A stretch of 64,000 nucleotides of DNA from contig JANQJS010000055.1 in assembly GCA_028281535.1 (NCBI GenBank), positions 1 through 64,000 on the forward strand. Reading direction: 5' to 3'. Below are positions 7,507-16,496 of the stretch, one piece after another. Numbering within the stretch: the stretch's first letter is position 1; the number at the start of each line of letters is the position of its first letter. The notes beneath the pieces are model-generated. The model did not search any database. It worked only from the letters and a program-made list of their open reading frames with translations, and was not told the origin of the DNA. Origin of the DNA: Sedimentisphaerales bacterium (GTDB lineage: Bacteria > Planctomycetota > Phycisphaerae > Sedimentisphaerales > SM23-30). Both the position numbers and the translations under genes were made by a program.

Positions 7507-10137
7507 ATGCGCAAAGGAATTTATTTTTTCGCTTGTCTTTCGATTTATTTTGTAAGTATTTCGATGGTTTCTGCTGCAACAGTGACGAGTTTTACGTTAA
7601 TCAATGCAGATACAGATTTACCAATTTCTGGGCATGATCCTTTGGTTGATGGTTCATTGCTTGTTTTGGATGATCTTCCTACGACTAATTTAAATATCCG
7701 TGCCAATACCAGTCCCGCTGTTGTGTCGCAAGTTCGATTTGATTTCGATGGTCAACAGAACTTTCATTCTGAGTCTGCTGCACCATATGCTTTATTTGGT
7801 GATAGCAGTGGAGATTATAATAGTTGGAGTCCTGGCAATGGGAATTATGAACTCACGGCCAAAGCGATACAAGGTGGTACGACGAGTCCAGATTATACCA
7901 TTGATTTTACTATCGTTGCAACGCCAATTGAGGCTGTTGATACGTTTGGTTTTATTATGAGTCCCTGGATGACTAAGGTGCTTCCCGATGATTCTATAGC
8001 TTTAAATTTTGCTGGCGTCGATCCTGATAATTCACTTGATAGTTTTTTGTGGCGTCAAATTTCTGGGCCACAAGCGAATATCTCCGATCCAAACAACTCT
8101 TTTATCATGTTGGATGATTTATCCGCAGGGTTTTATGTTTTTGAATTAGAAATGACAGATATACATAGTAACTTAACAGCATTTGATCAATATGTTGTTC
8201 GGGTGTTCGATCCAAACAGTCCTGCAGCCAATCCTGTTATCACGGGAGAAAAGAAACAGTGGCACACTTTGACATTAACATTTGATGGACCAGCAGCGAG
8301 TGAAAATATTGATCCGAATGAACCAAATGCCTTGAATCCATTTTATGATATGCGACTTGATGTTTTGTTTACCAATGGAGACAAAAATTACTTGGTGCCT
8401 GGTTATTTTGCCGCTGATGGTCAAGCGGCTTATACGAGTGCGGAGGCTGGAAACAAATGGCGTGTAAAATTTACACCTGATAGCACTGGGAATTGGGATT
8501 ACTATACCTCATTTCGAATTGGATCATCGATTGCTATAGGACACGATCCTAATTGTTCTATTTCTGGTTCGTTGGATGGGCTAAAAGGGTCATTTGTTAT
8601 TGAAGAATCTGATAAAGTTAAGCCTGACTTTCGTAGTCAAGGACGATTAAATTATATTGGGGAACATTACATGCAATTTGAAGGTTCTAAGGAATATTTT
8701 CTCAAAGGTGGAGCGAATAGTCCTGAAAACTTCTTAGCATTTGAAGGATTTGATGGCACCTATGATACAACCATAAATGGTGATCTTTTTATACATGCAT
8801 ATGAACCTCACGCTCAAGATGTGAAACCTGATGATCCTAATTGGCAAGTAGGACGCAATCGAAATATTTTTGGAGCGGTCAATTATTTGGCAGAAAAAGG
8901 TATGAATGTTATTTATTTTATCACTTACAATATTGATGGAGGTGATGGAGAAGATGTATGGCCTTGGTCGTCACCAACTCAGCGATTTCGATTTGATTGT
9001 TCGAAATTAGATCAGTGGGAAATATTATTTTCACATATGGAAAAGCTGGGGATAATGATGCATGTTTTGACCCAGGAAACAGAGAATGATGATGGGCTGG
9101 ATTTAGGCCATTTAGGTGATTCGCGAAGATTATATTATCGAGAATTGATTGCCCGTTTTTCACATCATTTAGCGTTGCAATGGAATTTGGGAGAAGAGAA
9201 TACGAATACGGATATTCAAAGGCGATCTTTTGCTCGTTATTTTAAACAGTTTGATCCATATAAGCACCCCATTGTGATTCATACGTATCCATGGGAAGTT
9301 GATTTGGTTTATAATTCACTCCTTGGATTTGAAGATTTGGATGGGGCATCATTGCAAGTCAATTCCACTTATTTACATACCAATCGATGGACTAATAATT
9401 CTGCCGCGGCTGGCAAACCTTGGGTTGTGACGTTAGACGAAGTTGCTCAAGCCATTCATGGTGTTGTTCCGGATGATGAAGATCCAGAACATGACAATAT
9501 TCGTAAAAATTATTTGTGGGCAAATTTGATGGCAGGTGGGGCAGGCTGTGAGTGGTATTTTGGGTATGGTCATCCCAATATGGACATCGATTGTGAGGAT
9601 TGGCGAAGCCGAAATAATATGTGGGATCAAACTCGGTATGCTCTGAAGTTTTTTAAAAATAATCATATCCCATTCTGGAAAATGAATGATGATAATAGTT
9701 ATGTTACAAATGCCAGTGCCGATGCATTTGTAGATCCAGGGAATTATTATGTTGTTTATTTGCCCGATGGTGGTACGACTGATTTAGATCTACAGGCGTT
9801 TACTGAACCATTTTCCGTTTTATGGTATGATCCAAGGAATGGAGGAGAGTTACAATCGTCCAATGTATTGAGGGTTGAAGGACCTGGATTGCAATCATTA
9901 GGAAGTCCACCTAATGAAACATCAAAAGACTGGGTGGTTTTAGTAAAATCAAAATGTTTACTGGATACCAATCAAGATGATATCATTAATAAAATCGATT
10001 TATCATTTCTATTTTCTATTTGGATGAAATCTACACCTCAAGCCCTGCAGTATGATTGTAATGATGATGGACTTATTAATTTCCAGGAATTACAATTATA
10101 TGTACAGAATTGGTTGTCTGACCTGTCGTCCAATTAA
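7507..10137 (+). CDS. Secreted DUF5060-type putative glycoside hydrolase with dockerin-like C-terminus
   Basis: Predicted exported protein of 876 residues acting on polysaccharide. ATG 7507 was chosen over the in-frame TTG at 7492 because GGAA sits 9 nt before it and it gives a clean signal peptide (MRKGIYFFACLSIYFV...VSA). Order: Ig-like N-terminal segments (to about 240), DUF5060 beta domain (about 250-360; FYDMRLDV, WRVKFTPDSTGNWDYY), a TIM-barrel-like region with LQWNLGEEN and VVTLDE as candidate acid/base and nucleophile glutamates, a putative collagen-binding-type C-domain (VLWYDPRNGG), and a tail with two calcium-loop-like repeats (DTNQDDIINKIDL and DCNDDGLINFQEL) typical of planctomycete dockerin-like tails. 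Exact substrate is unknown. A T8 run at about 7460-7467 with a weak stem may end the asnS transcript upstream. Confidence 0.8.
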   Translation: MRKGIYFFACLSIYFVSISMVSAATVTSFTLINADTDLPISGHDPLVDGSLLVLDDLPTTNLNIRANTSPAVVSQVRFDFDGQQNFHSESAAPYALFGDSSGDYNSWSPGNGNYELTAKAIQGGTTSPDYTIDFTIVATPIEAVDTFGFIMSPWMTKVLPDDSIALNFAGVDPDNSLDSFLWRQISGPQANISDPNNSFIMLDDLSAGFYVFELEMTDIHSNLTAFDQYVVRVFDPNSPAANPVITGEKKQWHTLTLTFDGPAASENIDPNEPNALNPFYDMRLDVLFTNGDKNYLVPGYFAADGQAAYTSAEAGNKWRVKFTPDSTGNWDYYTSFRIGSSIAIGHDPNCSISGSLDGLKGSFVIEESDKVKPDFRSQGRLNYIGEHYMQFEGSKEYFLKGGANSPENFLAFEGFDGTYDTTINGDLFIHAYEPHAQDVKPDDPNWQVGRNRNIFGAVNYLAEKGMNVIYFITYNIDGGDGEDVWPWSSPTQRFRFDCSKLDQWEILFSHMEKLGIMMHVLTQETENDDGLDLGHLGDSRRLYYRELIARFSHHLALQWNLGEENTNTDIQRRSFARYFKQFDPYKHPIVIHTYPWEVDLVYNSLLGFEDLDGASLQVNSTYLHTNRWTNNSAAAGKPWVVTLDEVAQAIHGVVPDDEDPEHDNIRKNYLWANLMAGGAGCEWYFGYGHPNMDIDCEDWRSRNNMWDQTRYALKFFKNNHIPFWKMNDDNSYVTNASADAFVDPGNYYVVYLPDGGTTDLDLQAFTEPFSVLWYDPRNGGELQSSNVLRVEGPGLQSLGSPPNETSKDWVVLVKSKCLLDTNQDDIINKIDLSFLFSIWMKSTPQALQYDCNDDGLINFQELQLYVQNWLSDLSSN

Positions 10138-10154
10138 CAAGTTGATCTATTAAA

Positions 10155-10673
10155 ATGAAAATTATTATCGAAGAGTATTGCTCACAATGGCCAGAGATGT
10201 TTTTTGAGCAGAGAAAATGTTTGTTGGGCAAATTCGATCTGAATCAAATAGTTATTGAGCATATAGGTTCAACAGCTATTCCGGGATTAGCGGCTAAGCC
10301 GATTATTGATATAATGGTTGGGTTAATTGATTTTTCAAAAGTAGGTTCGCTAGTATCTAAATGTGTAGAACTTGGATATAATTATTTTCCGCAATATGAA
10401 GATGTGATGCCCGATCGTCGGTTTTTTAAAAAGACTAATGAAATGGATGTTGCAACACATCATATACATATGGTGCCGTTAGGTGGAGAGTTTTGGGATC
10501 GACATTTGCTGTTTCGAGATTATTTACGCTGTCACCCAGATATTGCAGCGGACTATGGGGCATTAAAAAAAGATTTGGCAAAACGCGAATGGAATGATCG
10601 TAATGAATATTCTGATGCAAAAACTGAATTTATAAAACAGGTTGAGATGTTAACGCGTCATTCGAATGGTTGA
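10155..10673 (+). CDS. GrpB/UPF0157 family protein
   Basis: A 172-residue cytoplasmic protein of the GrpB (UPF0157) family, which has a nucleotidyltransferase-like fold. The family hallmarks are visible: IEHIGSTAIPGLAAKPIIDIMV near residue 35-56, HHIHMVP around 97 and FRDYLR about 117. Biochemical function of the family is poorly defined; it is sometimes annotated as dephospho-CoA kinase-like. It starts 17 bp after the glycosidase-like gene but its function shows no obvious link to it. Confidence 0.85.
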   Translation: MKIIIEEYCSQWPEMFFEQRKCLLGKFDLNQIVIEHIGSTAIPGLAAKPIIDIMVGLIDFSKVGSLVSKCVELGYNYFPQYEDVMPDRRFFKKTNEMDVATHHIHMVPLGGEFWDRHLLFRDYLRCHPDIAADYGALKKDLAKREWNDRNEYSDAKTEFIKQVEMLTRHSNG

Positions 10674-10778
10674 TAGGGTTGTTTAAAACGTAATATTCTT
10701 AGTGAAATTATGTTTTATGTCTATTTATTTACTATATAATTTACTATAGTTCGGTCACAAAAAATAAAAAAGGAAATT

Positions 10779-11498
10779 ATGCGGTATTTTCTAATTTCTA
10801 TATTTCTATGTCTATTTGTGTGCTCTTGTGGTAAGACTCCCCAGGATGTAAATATTCCTGACAGGGAATTTCCATTAAGTAGCAAGGAGTTGTTAGGCAG
10901 AGGTTATAAAAAATATCAAGTTGAGTCTGGAAAAATAGAATATTTTACTGGGGATTTTGATTCACATAAAGATTTACCCTTTGATATGGAAATGACTTCA
11001 AAAATTGTAGTTTATTTTGATCGATGGGGGTTGCGACATAAAACTATTATGGAGATAAGTACTTTTGCCAGTCATGGTGAGCTGGCTACCATTCCTCGAA
11101 CGGAAACTCATGAATATTTAGTTGATGGAGATCTGACTTTTCACATTATAGATGATCTTCGCCAGATTAAACAAAGCTCAGATATTGAGCTTGATCCACA
11201 TATTGTTTTAGTTCACAACGAGGTTGAAAAAATTGATGGACTTGTGGCGAAGAATTTCCATGGCTCCTGGCATAAAGAAAAGATATTCTTAGGTCGTGAA
11301 TGTCAAATTCTCAAATCATCGTTAGAAGAACTGGAATTAGAAGAATGGCGTTGGAAAAGCATATCATTAAAATTTATTTCTGGTGTTTTTGATATGATTG
11401 CAATAGATGTTGATGTTGAATCACCGTTGCCAGAGGATATTTTTGTGCTTCCGGAAGATTATACAATTCAAGATAGAGGTAAAGGCGAGATTAAATGA
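10779..11498 (+). CDS. Putative lipoprotein of unknown function
   Basis: A 239-residue protein with a short hydrophobic leader (MRYFLISIFLCLFVCSCG) ending in a plausible lipobox at Cys17. The mature part is mixed alpha/beta with several charged beta-like strands and no motif I recognise; it loosely recalls periplasmic LolA/LolB- or DUF4412-like proteins, but I cannot assign it. The preceding AAAAGGA is a good ribosome site. Its TGA overlaps the ATG of the acetyltransferase (ATGA), so the two are translationally coupled. Confidence 0.7.
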   Translation: MRYFLISIFLCLFVCSCGKTPQDVNIPDREFPLSSKELLGRGYKKYQVESGKIEYFTGDFDSHKDLPFDMEMTSKIVVYFDRWGLRHKTIMEISTFASHGELATIPRTETHEYLVDGDLTFHIIDDLRQIKQSSDIELDPHIVLVHNEVEKIDGLVAKNFHGSWHKEKIFLGRECQILKSSLEELELEEWRWKSISLKFISGVFDMIAIDVDVESPLPEDIFVLPEDYTIQDRGKGEIK

Positions 11499-12046
11499 AA
11501 GGATTAAAAAGTGAATTGTTAGGAGATAGTATAAATTTACGGAAATTGAAATTATCTGATGCTCAAGATATGGTGGATTATATTACCAAACGAGGTTCAT
11601 CAAAGTGGACGTTGACGCAATTCAAGAATTATACGTTGGATGATGCAAAGGTTTTTATTCGTCGTTGTCAAAAAAACTTTCGTGAGAAAACAAGCTTGAA
11701 CTATGGTATCACGATGAGGGGGTCAGATCAAATTATTGGCACGGTCGGTTTAGTGAATATTAGTTGGACGCATCAATGTGCGGAGTTGGGTTATCTGGTG
11801 AATAAAGATTATTGGGGACAAGGCATTGCAACTGAGGCTAGTCGGCTTCTGGTGGCGTATGGGTTTGAGCAGCTCAAGCTTTATCGGGTTTATGCACTGG
11901 CGTTTGAGGCGAATCCTGCATCCATTCGTGTCATGGAAAAATGTGGTTTATCCTATGAAGGGATCATGCGAGAAGCTATAATGCGTTATCGAAAACGTCA
12001 GAGCCTGCTAACCTACGGAATTCTTAAGCCTGAATTCAATCAATAA
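11495..12046 (+). CDS. GNAT-family N-acetyltransferase, RimJ/RimL type
   Basis: A 183-residue acetyltransferase using acetyl-CoA. It shows the GNAT core: IIGTVGLVNI (strands 3-4), ELGYLVNKDYWGQGIATEA (motif A with the Q-x-G-x-G/A pyrophosphate loop, here WGQGIATEA) and VYALAFEANPASIRVMEKCG (motif B), characteristic of RimJ/RimL-like enzymes that modify protein N-termini or small amines. The substrate cannot be read from sequence. It overlaps the upstream lipoprotein gene by 4 bp. Confidence 0.88.
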   Translation: MKGLKSELLGDSINLRKLKLSDAQDMVDYITKRGSSKWTLTQFKNYTLDDAKVFIRRCQKNFREKTSLNYGITMRGSDQIIGTVGLVNISWTHQCAELGYLVNKDYWGQGIATEASRLLVAYGFEQLKLYRVYALAFEANPASIRVMEKCGLSYEGIMREAIMRYRKRQSLLTYGILKPEFNQ

Positions 12047-12078
12047 TTGCACCAAGTGCTAAGTATGGAGAAATTGCT

Positions 12079-13464
12079 ATGCGAATGATTGGTCAAAGAG
12101 TATTGTTAATGTTACTTTTTATGTCGAGTTTGGTTTGTGGTAAACAAAATGACGTGAAACCTCCTAATGTGATTTTTATTTTGGCTGATGATTGGGGCTG
12201 GGGCGATTTAGGCTGTCATGGCAACGAGGAAATTCAAACGCCTAATTTAGATCGCATGGCAGAAGAGGGAATTCGCTTTGATCAATTTTATGTGACTGCT
12301 GCGGTATGCTCGCCCAGTCGTGCTAGTTTTTTGACAGGCCTTTATACGGATCGTCATGGCATACATAGTCATCTCGATAGTATTGAATCGCAAAAAGAAA
12401 GAAACTTACCCTTATGTCTTGATCCAAAACTTCCGAACCTACCTCGCTTACTAAAGCAGGCCGGCTATGCTACGGCCCATTATGGCAAGTGGCATTTATC
12501 TACTTTTGATGATGAAAAAGCACCGTCGCCATCAGCTTATGGGTTTGATCATCATAAGTGCACGATTGGCAGTGGAAGTGGTATTCACCAGGCTGAGTAT
12601 GATACCAAAGGATGGAGCATTTGGGAAGGAGCTCGAGAAGGACCCAATTGGAAGGATTGGCGAGCTAAATCTAGCGAATATATTATTGATGAGACGATTA
12701 GTTTTGTCGAAAAGAATAAAGACAAGCCTTTTTATATTCAAGCCTGGCTTTATGATACGCATGCTGTGTTGACGCCGAATGAAAAGCAGCGTAAACCTTT
12801 TGAAGATTTACCTTCAACTTATCAAATTTATTATTCAGCAGTTTATGATTCCGATCGACATGTTGGACGGCTTTTGGATAAACTAGAAGAGCTTGGTCTA
12901 GCAGAAAATACCATCGTAATTTTTAGTAGCGACAATGGCCCGGAAGAAATTTCTTTATGGGAAGCGATGGAATTTGGTGTGGGTGATCAAGGTCCATTTC
13001 GCGGTCGCAAACGCAGCGGTTATGAAGGTGGTGTGCGTATGCCTTTTATTGTTCATTGGCCCAAAGCCGCTCCAGAAGGAAAAGTTGATAAAGAAACCAT
13101 ATTCAGTGCCGTTGATTTATTACCAACGATTTGCAGTTTAGCTGGTATAGAAAACTCTGCACTCAAAAATATCGATGGTCAGGATATGTCAGCAGCGATC
13201 AAAGGAAAACCACAAGAACGTAAAGAACCGATTCATTGGGCACTTCAAGAGGATGTTCTTGGCCCAAAAATTAATGTCAGCCCCAAACTCATCATTCGCG
13301 AAGGCCGCTGGAAGCTCATGATGAATTACGATGGAAGCGGGGTCGAACTATACGATATCTCAAAGAATCCTCTCGAAGTTGATAATCTGGCGGATACCAA
13401 CCAAGACATCGCTAAGCGTTTAAAGAGTAAGCGAATGGAAAGATACAAACAGTATGGTATTTAA
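12079..13464 (+). CDS. Sulfatase, arylsulfatase A family, exported
   Basis: Hydrolyses sulfate esters, probably on sulfated polysaccharides. An N-terminal signal (MRMIGQRVLLMLLFMSSLVCG) is followed by the metal-binding NVIFILADDWGWGDLG (Asp37/38) and the formylglycine motif CSPSRA with Cys77 as the residue that an FGE-type enzyme would oxidise. HYGKWHL, FSSDNGPE and the C-terminal WKLMMNYDG...ELYDISKNP are also in place. Length 461 is normal for the family. No maturase gene lies in the window. GGAGAA precedes the ATG. Confidence 0.93.
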   Translation: MRMIGQRVLLMLLFMSSLVCGKQNDVKPPNVIFILADDWGWGDLGCHGNEEIQTPNLDRMAEEGIRFDQFYVTAAVCSPSRASFLTGLYTDRHGIHSHLDSIESQKERNLPLCLDPKLPNLPRLLKQAGYATAHYGKWHLSTFDDEKAPSPSAYGFDHHKCTIGSGSGIHQAEYDTKGWSIWEGAREGPNWKDWRAKSSEYIIDETISFVEKNKDKPFYIQAWLYDTHAVLTPNEKQRKPFEDLPSTYQIYYSAVYDSDRHVGRLLDKLEELGLAENTIVIFSSDNGPEEISLWEAMEFGVGDQGPFRGRKRSGYEGGVRMPFIVHWPKAAPEGKVDKETIFSAVDLLPTICSLAGIENSALKNIDGQDMSAAIKGKPQERKEPIHWALQEDVLGPKINVSPKLIIREGRWKLMMNYDGSGVELYDISKNPLEVDNLADTNQDIAKRLKSKRMERYKQYGI

Positions 13465-13490
13465 TTTCTGAGATAAAAATTGAGGGTTTA

Positions 13491-13775
13491 ATGGAGAATG
13501 AAAATTACGTTAATGTAAAAAGATGGTATAATAATACTGTTTTAGGTTTTTTCTTAGCTGTAATTGCTTATGTTTTCTCCATCGTGATAATGAAAATATT
13601 TTCTACTAATGATCTTCAAGGTTTATTAGTTGTACTAATACCGCAAATTATTCTAATGTGCTTGGCGTTGATAACAAAAAGTATGAAGACGTTTTATGGT
13701 GTTTTTTGGGCGGTATTTATTTTTATTTTTTATCTTATATATTTAATGTATGCGTGGGCAAGTCATTATTACTAA
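13491..13775 (+). CDS. Small integral membrane protein
   Basis: A 94-residue protein with three hydrophobic spans (about residues 17-37, 43-62 and 68-90) and a polar N-terminus MENENYVNVKRW, probably cytoplasmic. GAGGG precedes the ATG. I do not recognise a family. It lies 26 bp after the sulfatase and converges with the UbiD gene, whose stop is 7 bp away. Confidence 0.6.
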   Translation: MENENYVNVKRWYNNTVLGFFLAVIAYVFSIVIMKIFSTNDLQGLLVVLIPQIILMCLALITKSMKTFYGVFWAVFIFIFYLIYLMYAWASHYY

Positions 13776-13782
13776 AATCCTA

Positions 13783-15618
13783 TTAAATGATACCATACAA
13801 AGGTTGTCCTTTTTCGGCTAATCCGTCGACGCATTTGGTGATTTTGGGATCTTCGATGAGTGGTGGTGCGTGATGGGGTTTGATTCGGGCGTCGATGATG
13901 AGGGGGCCTTTGCATCCGAAGTGTTTGTGGTGGAAAAAACCGTGGACGCCATGGATGTCGTGAGATGGATTGGATCTTGTGAAAGTGACCCAGAGGAAAT
14001 TATTGATCGATTCGCTGGTGAACTGGCTATCGTCGCAAAGAATGATCATTGCGATACCTTCCAGGTTTGGCCCATGTTCTAATTGGGTTGTCAGTCGTTT
14101 GATCGCATGTTCATCATGTTCGTATGATTCGAATTGTGGTCCTGCTATGGCTAACAAACCTGGCATGATAAATTTTGGGTTGGTGAATCCAGCTGGTAAA
14201 TTAAAATCTGCTGGGAGCTCTGCTTTGAGTTCGCGTCGTTTTTTGCCTGCTGCAGCGATAATGACTTTGGAGCCTTGGTTGATTCCTGTGCCTGAATAAT
14301 CCAATGTATCCATGGTTGTTCTGGTTTGGAATAAGCAATTGTTTTCCCAGTCTGCTCGCTCAAGTAAATGGGTGAAATACTTTTCGCAATTATGAATATC
14401 GAGATGGGGATTATCTTCGCCTGCTACGATGAATAAATATTTTGCTAAGCTAAGAGGACCATAGCCTAGCAGTGCGTTTGCTATTGTGAACAATTCCTGA
14501 GGTTTACGCTCTTTTTCATAAGGTGTATACCGTTCAGATCCAATGGCGAGCAGTAGCGGGTGTACGCCTGCAGCGTCAACGGCATGAACGGCTTTTACGC
14601 CAGGGATTTCTGCTGGGATCATTGGCCCGGCAATTTCCTGGATGAGTGAACCGAACGCCGTGTCTTCTTGAGGTGGCCGACCAACGATCGTAAAAGGCCA
14701 GATCGCATCATCGCGGTGGTACACATTTTCTACTTTCATCAGTGGGAATGGATGTGTCAAGCTGTAGTAGCCAAGATGGTCGCCGAATGGGCCTTCTGGT
14801 TTGGTAGAATGTGGTTCAACGATTCCGGTAATGCAAAAATCCGCTTCAGCAGAAATAGTAAATCCATTTCTTTGGGCGTAGCGAAAACGCCGTCCACCCA
14901 AGGCGCCTGCAAAGGCGGCTTCAGGTAATTTTTCTGGCAAATACATCACTGCGGAAAAGGCATGTGATGGCGGGCCGCCAACAAATATGCAAACGCGCAA
15001 TGGCTCATTTTTCTCGTGAGCTTTTGTGTGGTGAATACCAATGTCGCGGCGGATTTGGTAATGTAGACCGATTTCTTTATTTAATTCAAAATCATTGCCG
15101 CTAAGTTGGATGCGATACATGCCCATATTTGAGCCCATGATGCCAGGTCTGTCGATATCTTCTGTATAAACCTGGGGTAAGAGTACATAGGCCCCGCCAT
15201 CATCGGGCCAGCTTTTGATGAGTGGTAGTTGGTCGATCTGGGTGGTGTTGGCTAATGTTGGGCCGTTACGCACTTTTTTGGGCAGGGCTGAAAAGGCTAC
15301 CGAAGCAGACCCCATGGCCTTGAAGGGGGCTTTGAAAAATTTAGAGGGGTCGGCTTTGATAGCGAATAATTTTTTTAATTTTTCCAGTGTGCCCCGGAAA
15401 ATAAATCGGCTTCGGTCGATAGTGCCATAGAGATTGGAGACGGCGGGAAAGTGGGAGCCTTTGACGTTTTCGTAAAAAATTGCCGGGCCGTTTGCCTGGA
15501 AGACGCGGCGGTGAATTTCTGCCATCTCTAGATTTGGGTCTACCTCTTTTTGTATACGGATAAGGTGGCCATGTTTTTCCAGGTCATTGACGCAGTCTCG
15601 AAGGCTTTTATAGTTCAA
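13783..15618 (-). CDS. UbiD-family decarboxylase, candidate for futalosine-pathway menaquinone synthesis
   Basis: A prenylated-FMN-dependent carboxy-lyase of 611 residues. It contains the UbiD hallmark EGPFGDHLGYY (usually EGPFGE-x-TGYY), an N-terminal D-x-L-x-x-HGHLIRI segment, DIHNCEKYF and a long C-terminal part. The length near 600 and the GDH variant fit the menaquinone decarboxylase group (MqnL-like, TIGR03701 type) better than E. coli UbiD (about 500), but no other mqn genes are here to confirm it. The start is TTG at 15616-15618, supported by AGGAG 7 nt upstream. A UbiX-type flavin prenyltransferase is needed but not encoded in the window. Confidence 0.85.
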   Translation of the reverse strand: MNYKSLRDCVNDLEKHGHLIRIQKEVDPNLEMAEIHRRVFQANGPAIFYENVKGSHFPAVSNLYGTIDRSRFIFRGTLEKLKKLFAIKADPSKFFKAPFKAMGSASVAFSALPKKVRNGPTLANTTQIDQLPLIKSWPDDGGAYVLLPQVYTEDIDRPGIMGSNMGMYRIQLSGNDFELNKEIGLHYQIRRDIGIHHTKAHEKNEPLRVCIFVGGPPSHAFSAVMYLPEKLPEAAFAGALGGRRFRYAQRNGFTISAEADFCITGIVEPHSTKPEGPFGDHLGYYSLTHPFPLMKVENVYHRDDAIWPFTIVGRPPQEDTAFGSLIQEIAGPMIPAEIPGVKAVHAVDAAGVHPLLLAIGSERYTPYEKERKPQELFTIANALLGYGPLSLAKYLFIVAGEDNPHLDIHNCEKYFTHLLERADWENNCLFQTRTTMDTLDYSGTGINQGSKVIIAAAGKKRRELKAELPADFNLPAGFTNPKFIMPGLLAIAGPQFESYEHDEHAIKRLTTQLEHGPNLEGIAMIILCDDSQFTSESINNFLWVTFTRSNPSHDIHGVHGFFHHKHFGCKGPLIIDARIKPHHAPPLIEDPKITKCVDGLAEKGQPLYGII

Positions 15619-15850
15619 TTTTGGGCTCCTGAGCGGTTGTTAGTGCTATCTATTAGGGAATTTACCTTCAAAAGGTGCCTAAAATCAATCGTTAAAGTCG
15701 TTAAATCTTAACATTTTTTAAATTTTTTGCAGGTAACGAGTTATAAAAAGCGTGATCATAAGGTTTTTAATAATAGATGTTTATAGTAACTTATCTATTT
15801 TACTAACAATTGAATGTGTCGTAACTTGTTGTCCTGTAACGAGTTTTGAT
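15619..15850. other. Intergenic region between divergent UbiD gene and nrdR
   Basis: AT-rich with no ORF of coding character. It must hold the minus-strand promoter for the decarboxylase gene; I see no box pair there good enough to name. The nrdR promoter follows at 15851. Confidence 0.4.
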
Positions 15851-15879
15851 TTGACACGCCATATGTAGTTTGCTATCTT
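15851..15879 (+). promoter_or_regulatory. nrdR promoter
   Basis: TTGACA (15851-15856), 17-nt spacer, TATCTT (15874-15879). This predicts a leader of roughly 100 nt before nrdR, which includes the small ORF at 15904-16008. No clear NrdR-box pair is visible. Confidence 0.7.
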
Positions 15880-15903
15880 ACTCCTGAACAATATATGGCG
15901 GTG

Positions 15904-16008
15904 ATGGAGACCGATAAAATGAGTTCAACTTATAAAGGTCCGATAATGAATCAGAAACCTGTCACGAACCATTCTGGGGAGAAGCCAAGTGCGATGTCCT
16001 TTCTGTAA
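15904..16008 (+). CDS. Possible 34-codon leader ORF overlapping the nrdR start
   Basis: An ATG ORF in a different frame from nrdR begins soon after the predicted transcription start and ends with TAA 20 nt inside nrdR. The peptide (METDKMSSTYKG..., ending AMSFL) is not recognised. It could couple translation to the GTG start of nrdR, or be chance. Evidence is only position and overlap. Confidence 0.25.
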   Translation: METDKMSSTYKGPIMNQKPVTNHSGEKPSAMSFL

Positions 16009-16483
16009 AGAGGATAACGATAAAGTCATAGATTCGAGGTCCAGTGAGGCTGGGCGCGTCGTCAGGAGAAGACGAGAATGTTTAGAGTGTCATCGTCGTT
16101 TTACAACCTACGAGCGAATCGAGGAAACTGTTAAGTTGACCGTTGTCAAAAAGGATGGCAGTCGAGTGCCTTATCATAGAGATCATATCATCGCTGGAGT
16201 TCAGAAAGCTTGTTACAAGCGCCCCGTCTCTATGCAGAGTATGATCCAACTTTCTGAAGAGGTAGAAGAGGCCATTTTTCGTCAGCAAGGCCAAGAAGTT
16301 TCATCAAAATTTATTGGTTCTTGTGTTATGCGGCAACTCGAACAATTAGACAAAGTCGCTTATGTTCGTTTTGCGAGCGTCTATCGAGAGTTTCAAGGTG
16401 TAGGTGATTTTCTGGATGAAGTGAACGAAGTCATGCAGAAACCACAGGAGTCCCAGGGACAAAGTCGTCTCTTTGATGAGTAG
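15989..16483 (+). CDS. nrdR: Transcriptional repressor NrdR
   Basis: Nucleotide-sensing repressor of ribonucleotide reductase genes, 164 residues. It has the N-terminal zinc ribbon (MRCPFC...RRRRECLECHRRF, CxxC pairs) followed by an ATP-cone domain from about residue 49 (VVKKDGSRVPYHRDHIIAGV...YVRFASVYREF). The GTG start at 15989 is set by GGGGAG about 8 nt upstream and by the conserved MRCPFC. The next gene starts 13 bp after its stop. No nrd reductase gene lies in the window. Confidence 0.97.
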   Translation: MRCPFCKEDNDKVIDSRSSEAGRVVRRRRECLECHRRFTTYERIEETVKLTVVKKDGSRVPYHRDHIIAGVQKACYKRPVSMQSMIQLSEEVEEAIFRQQGQEVSSKFIGSCVMRQLEQLDKVAYVRFASVYREFQGVGDFLDEVNEVMQKPQESQGQSRLFDE

Positions 16484-16496
16484 CAGGAGTTGAACC

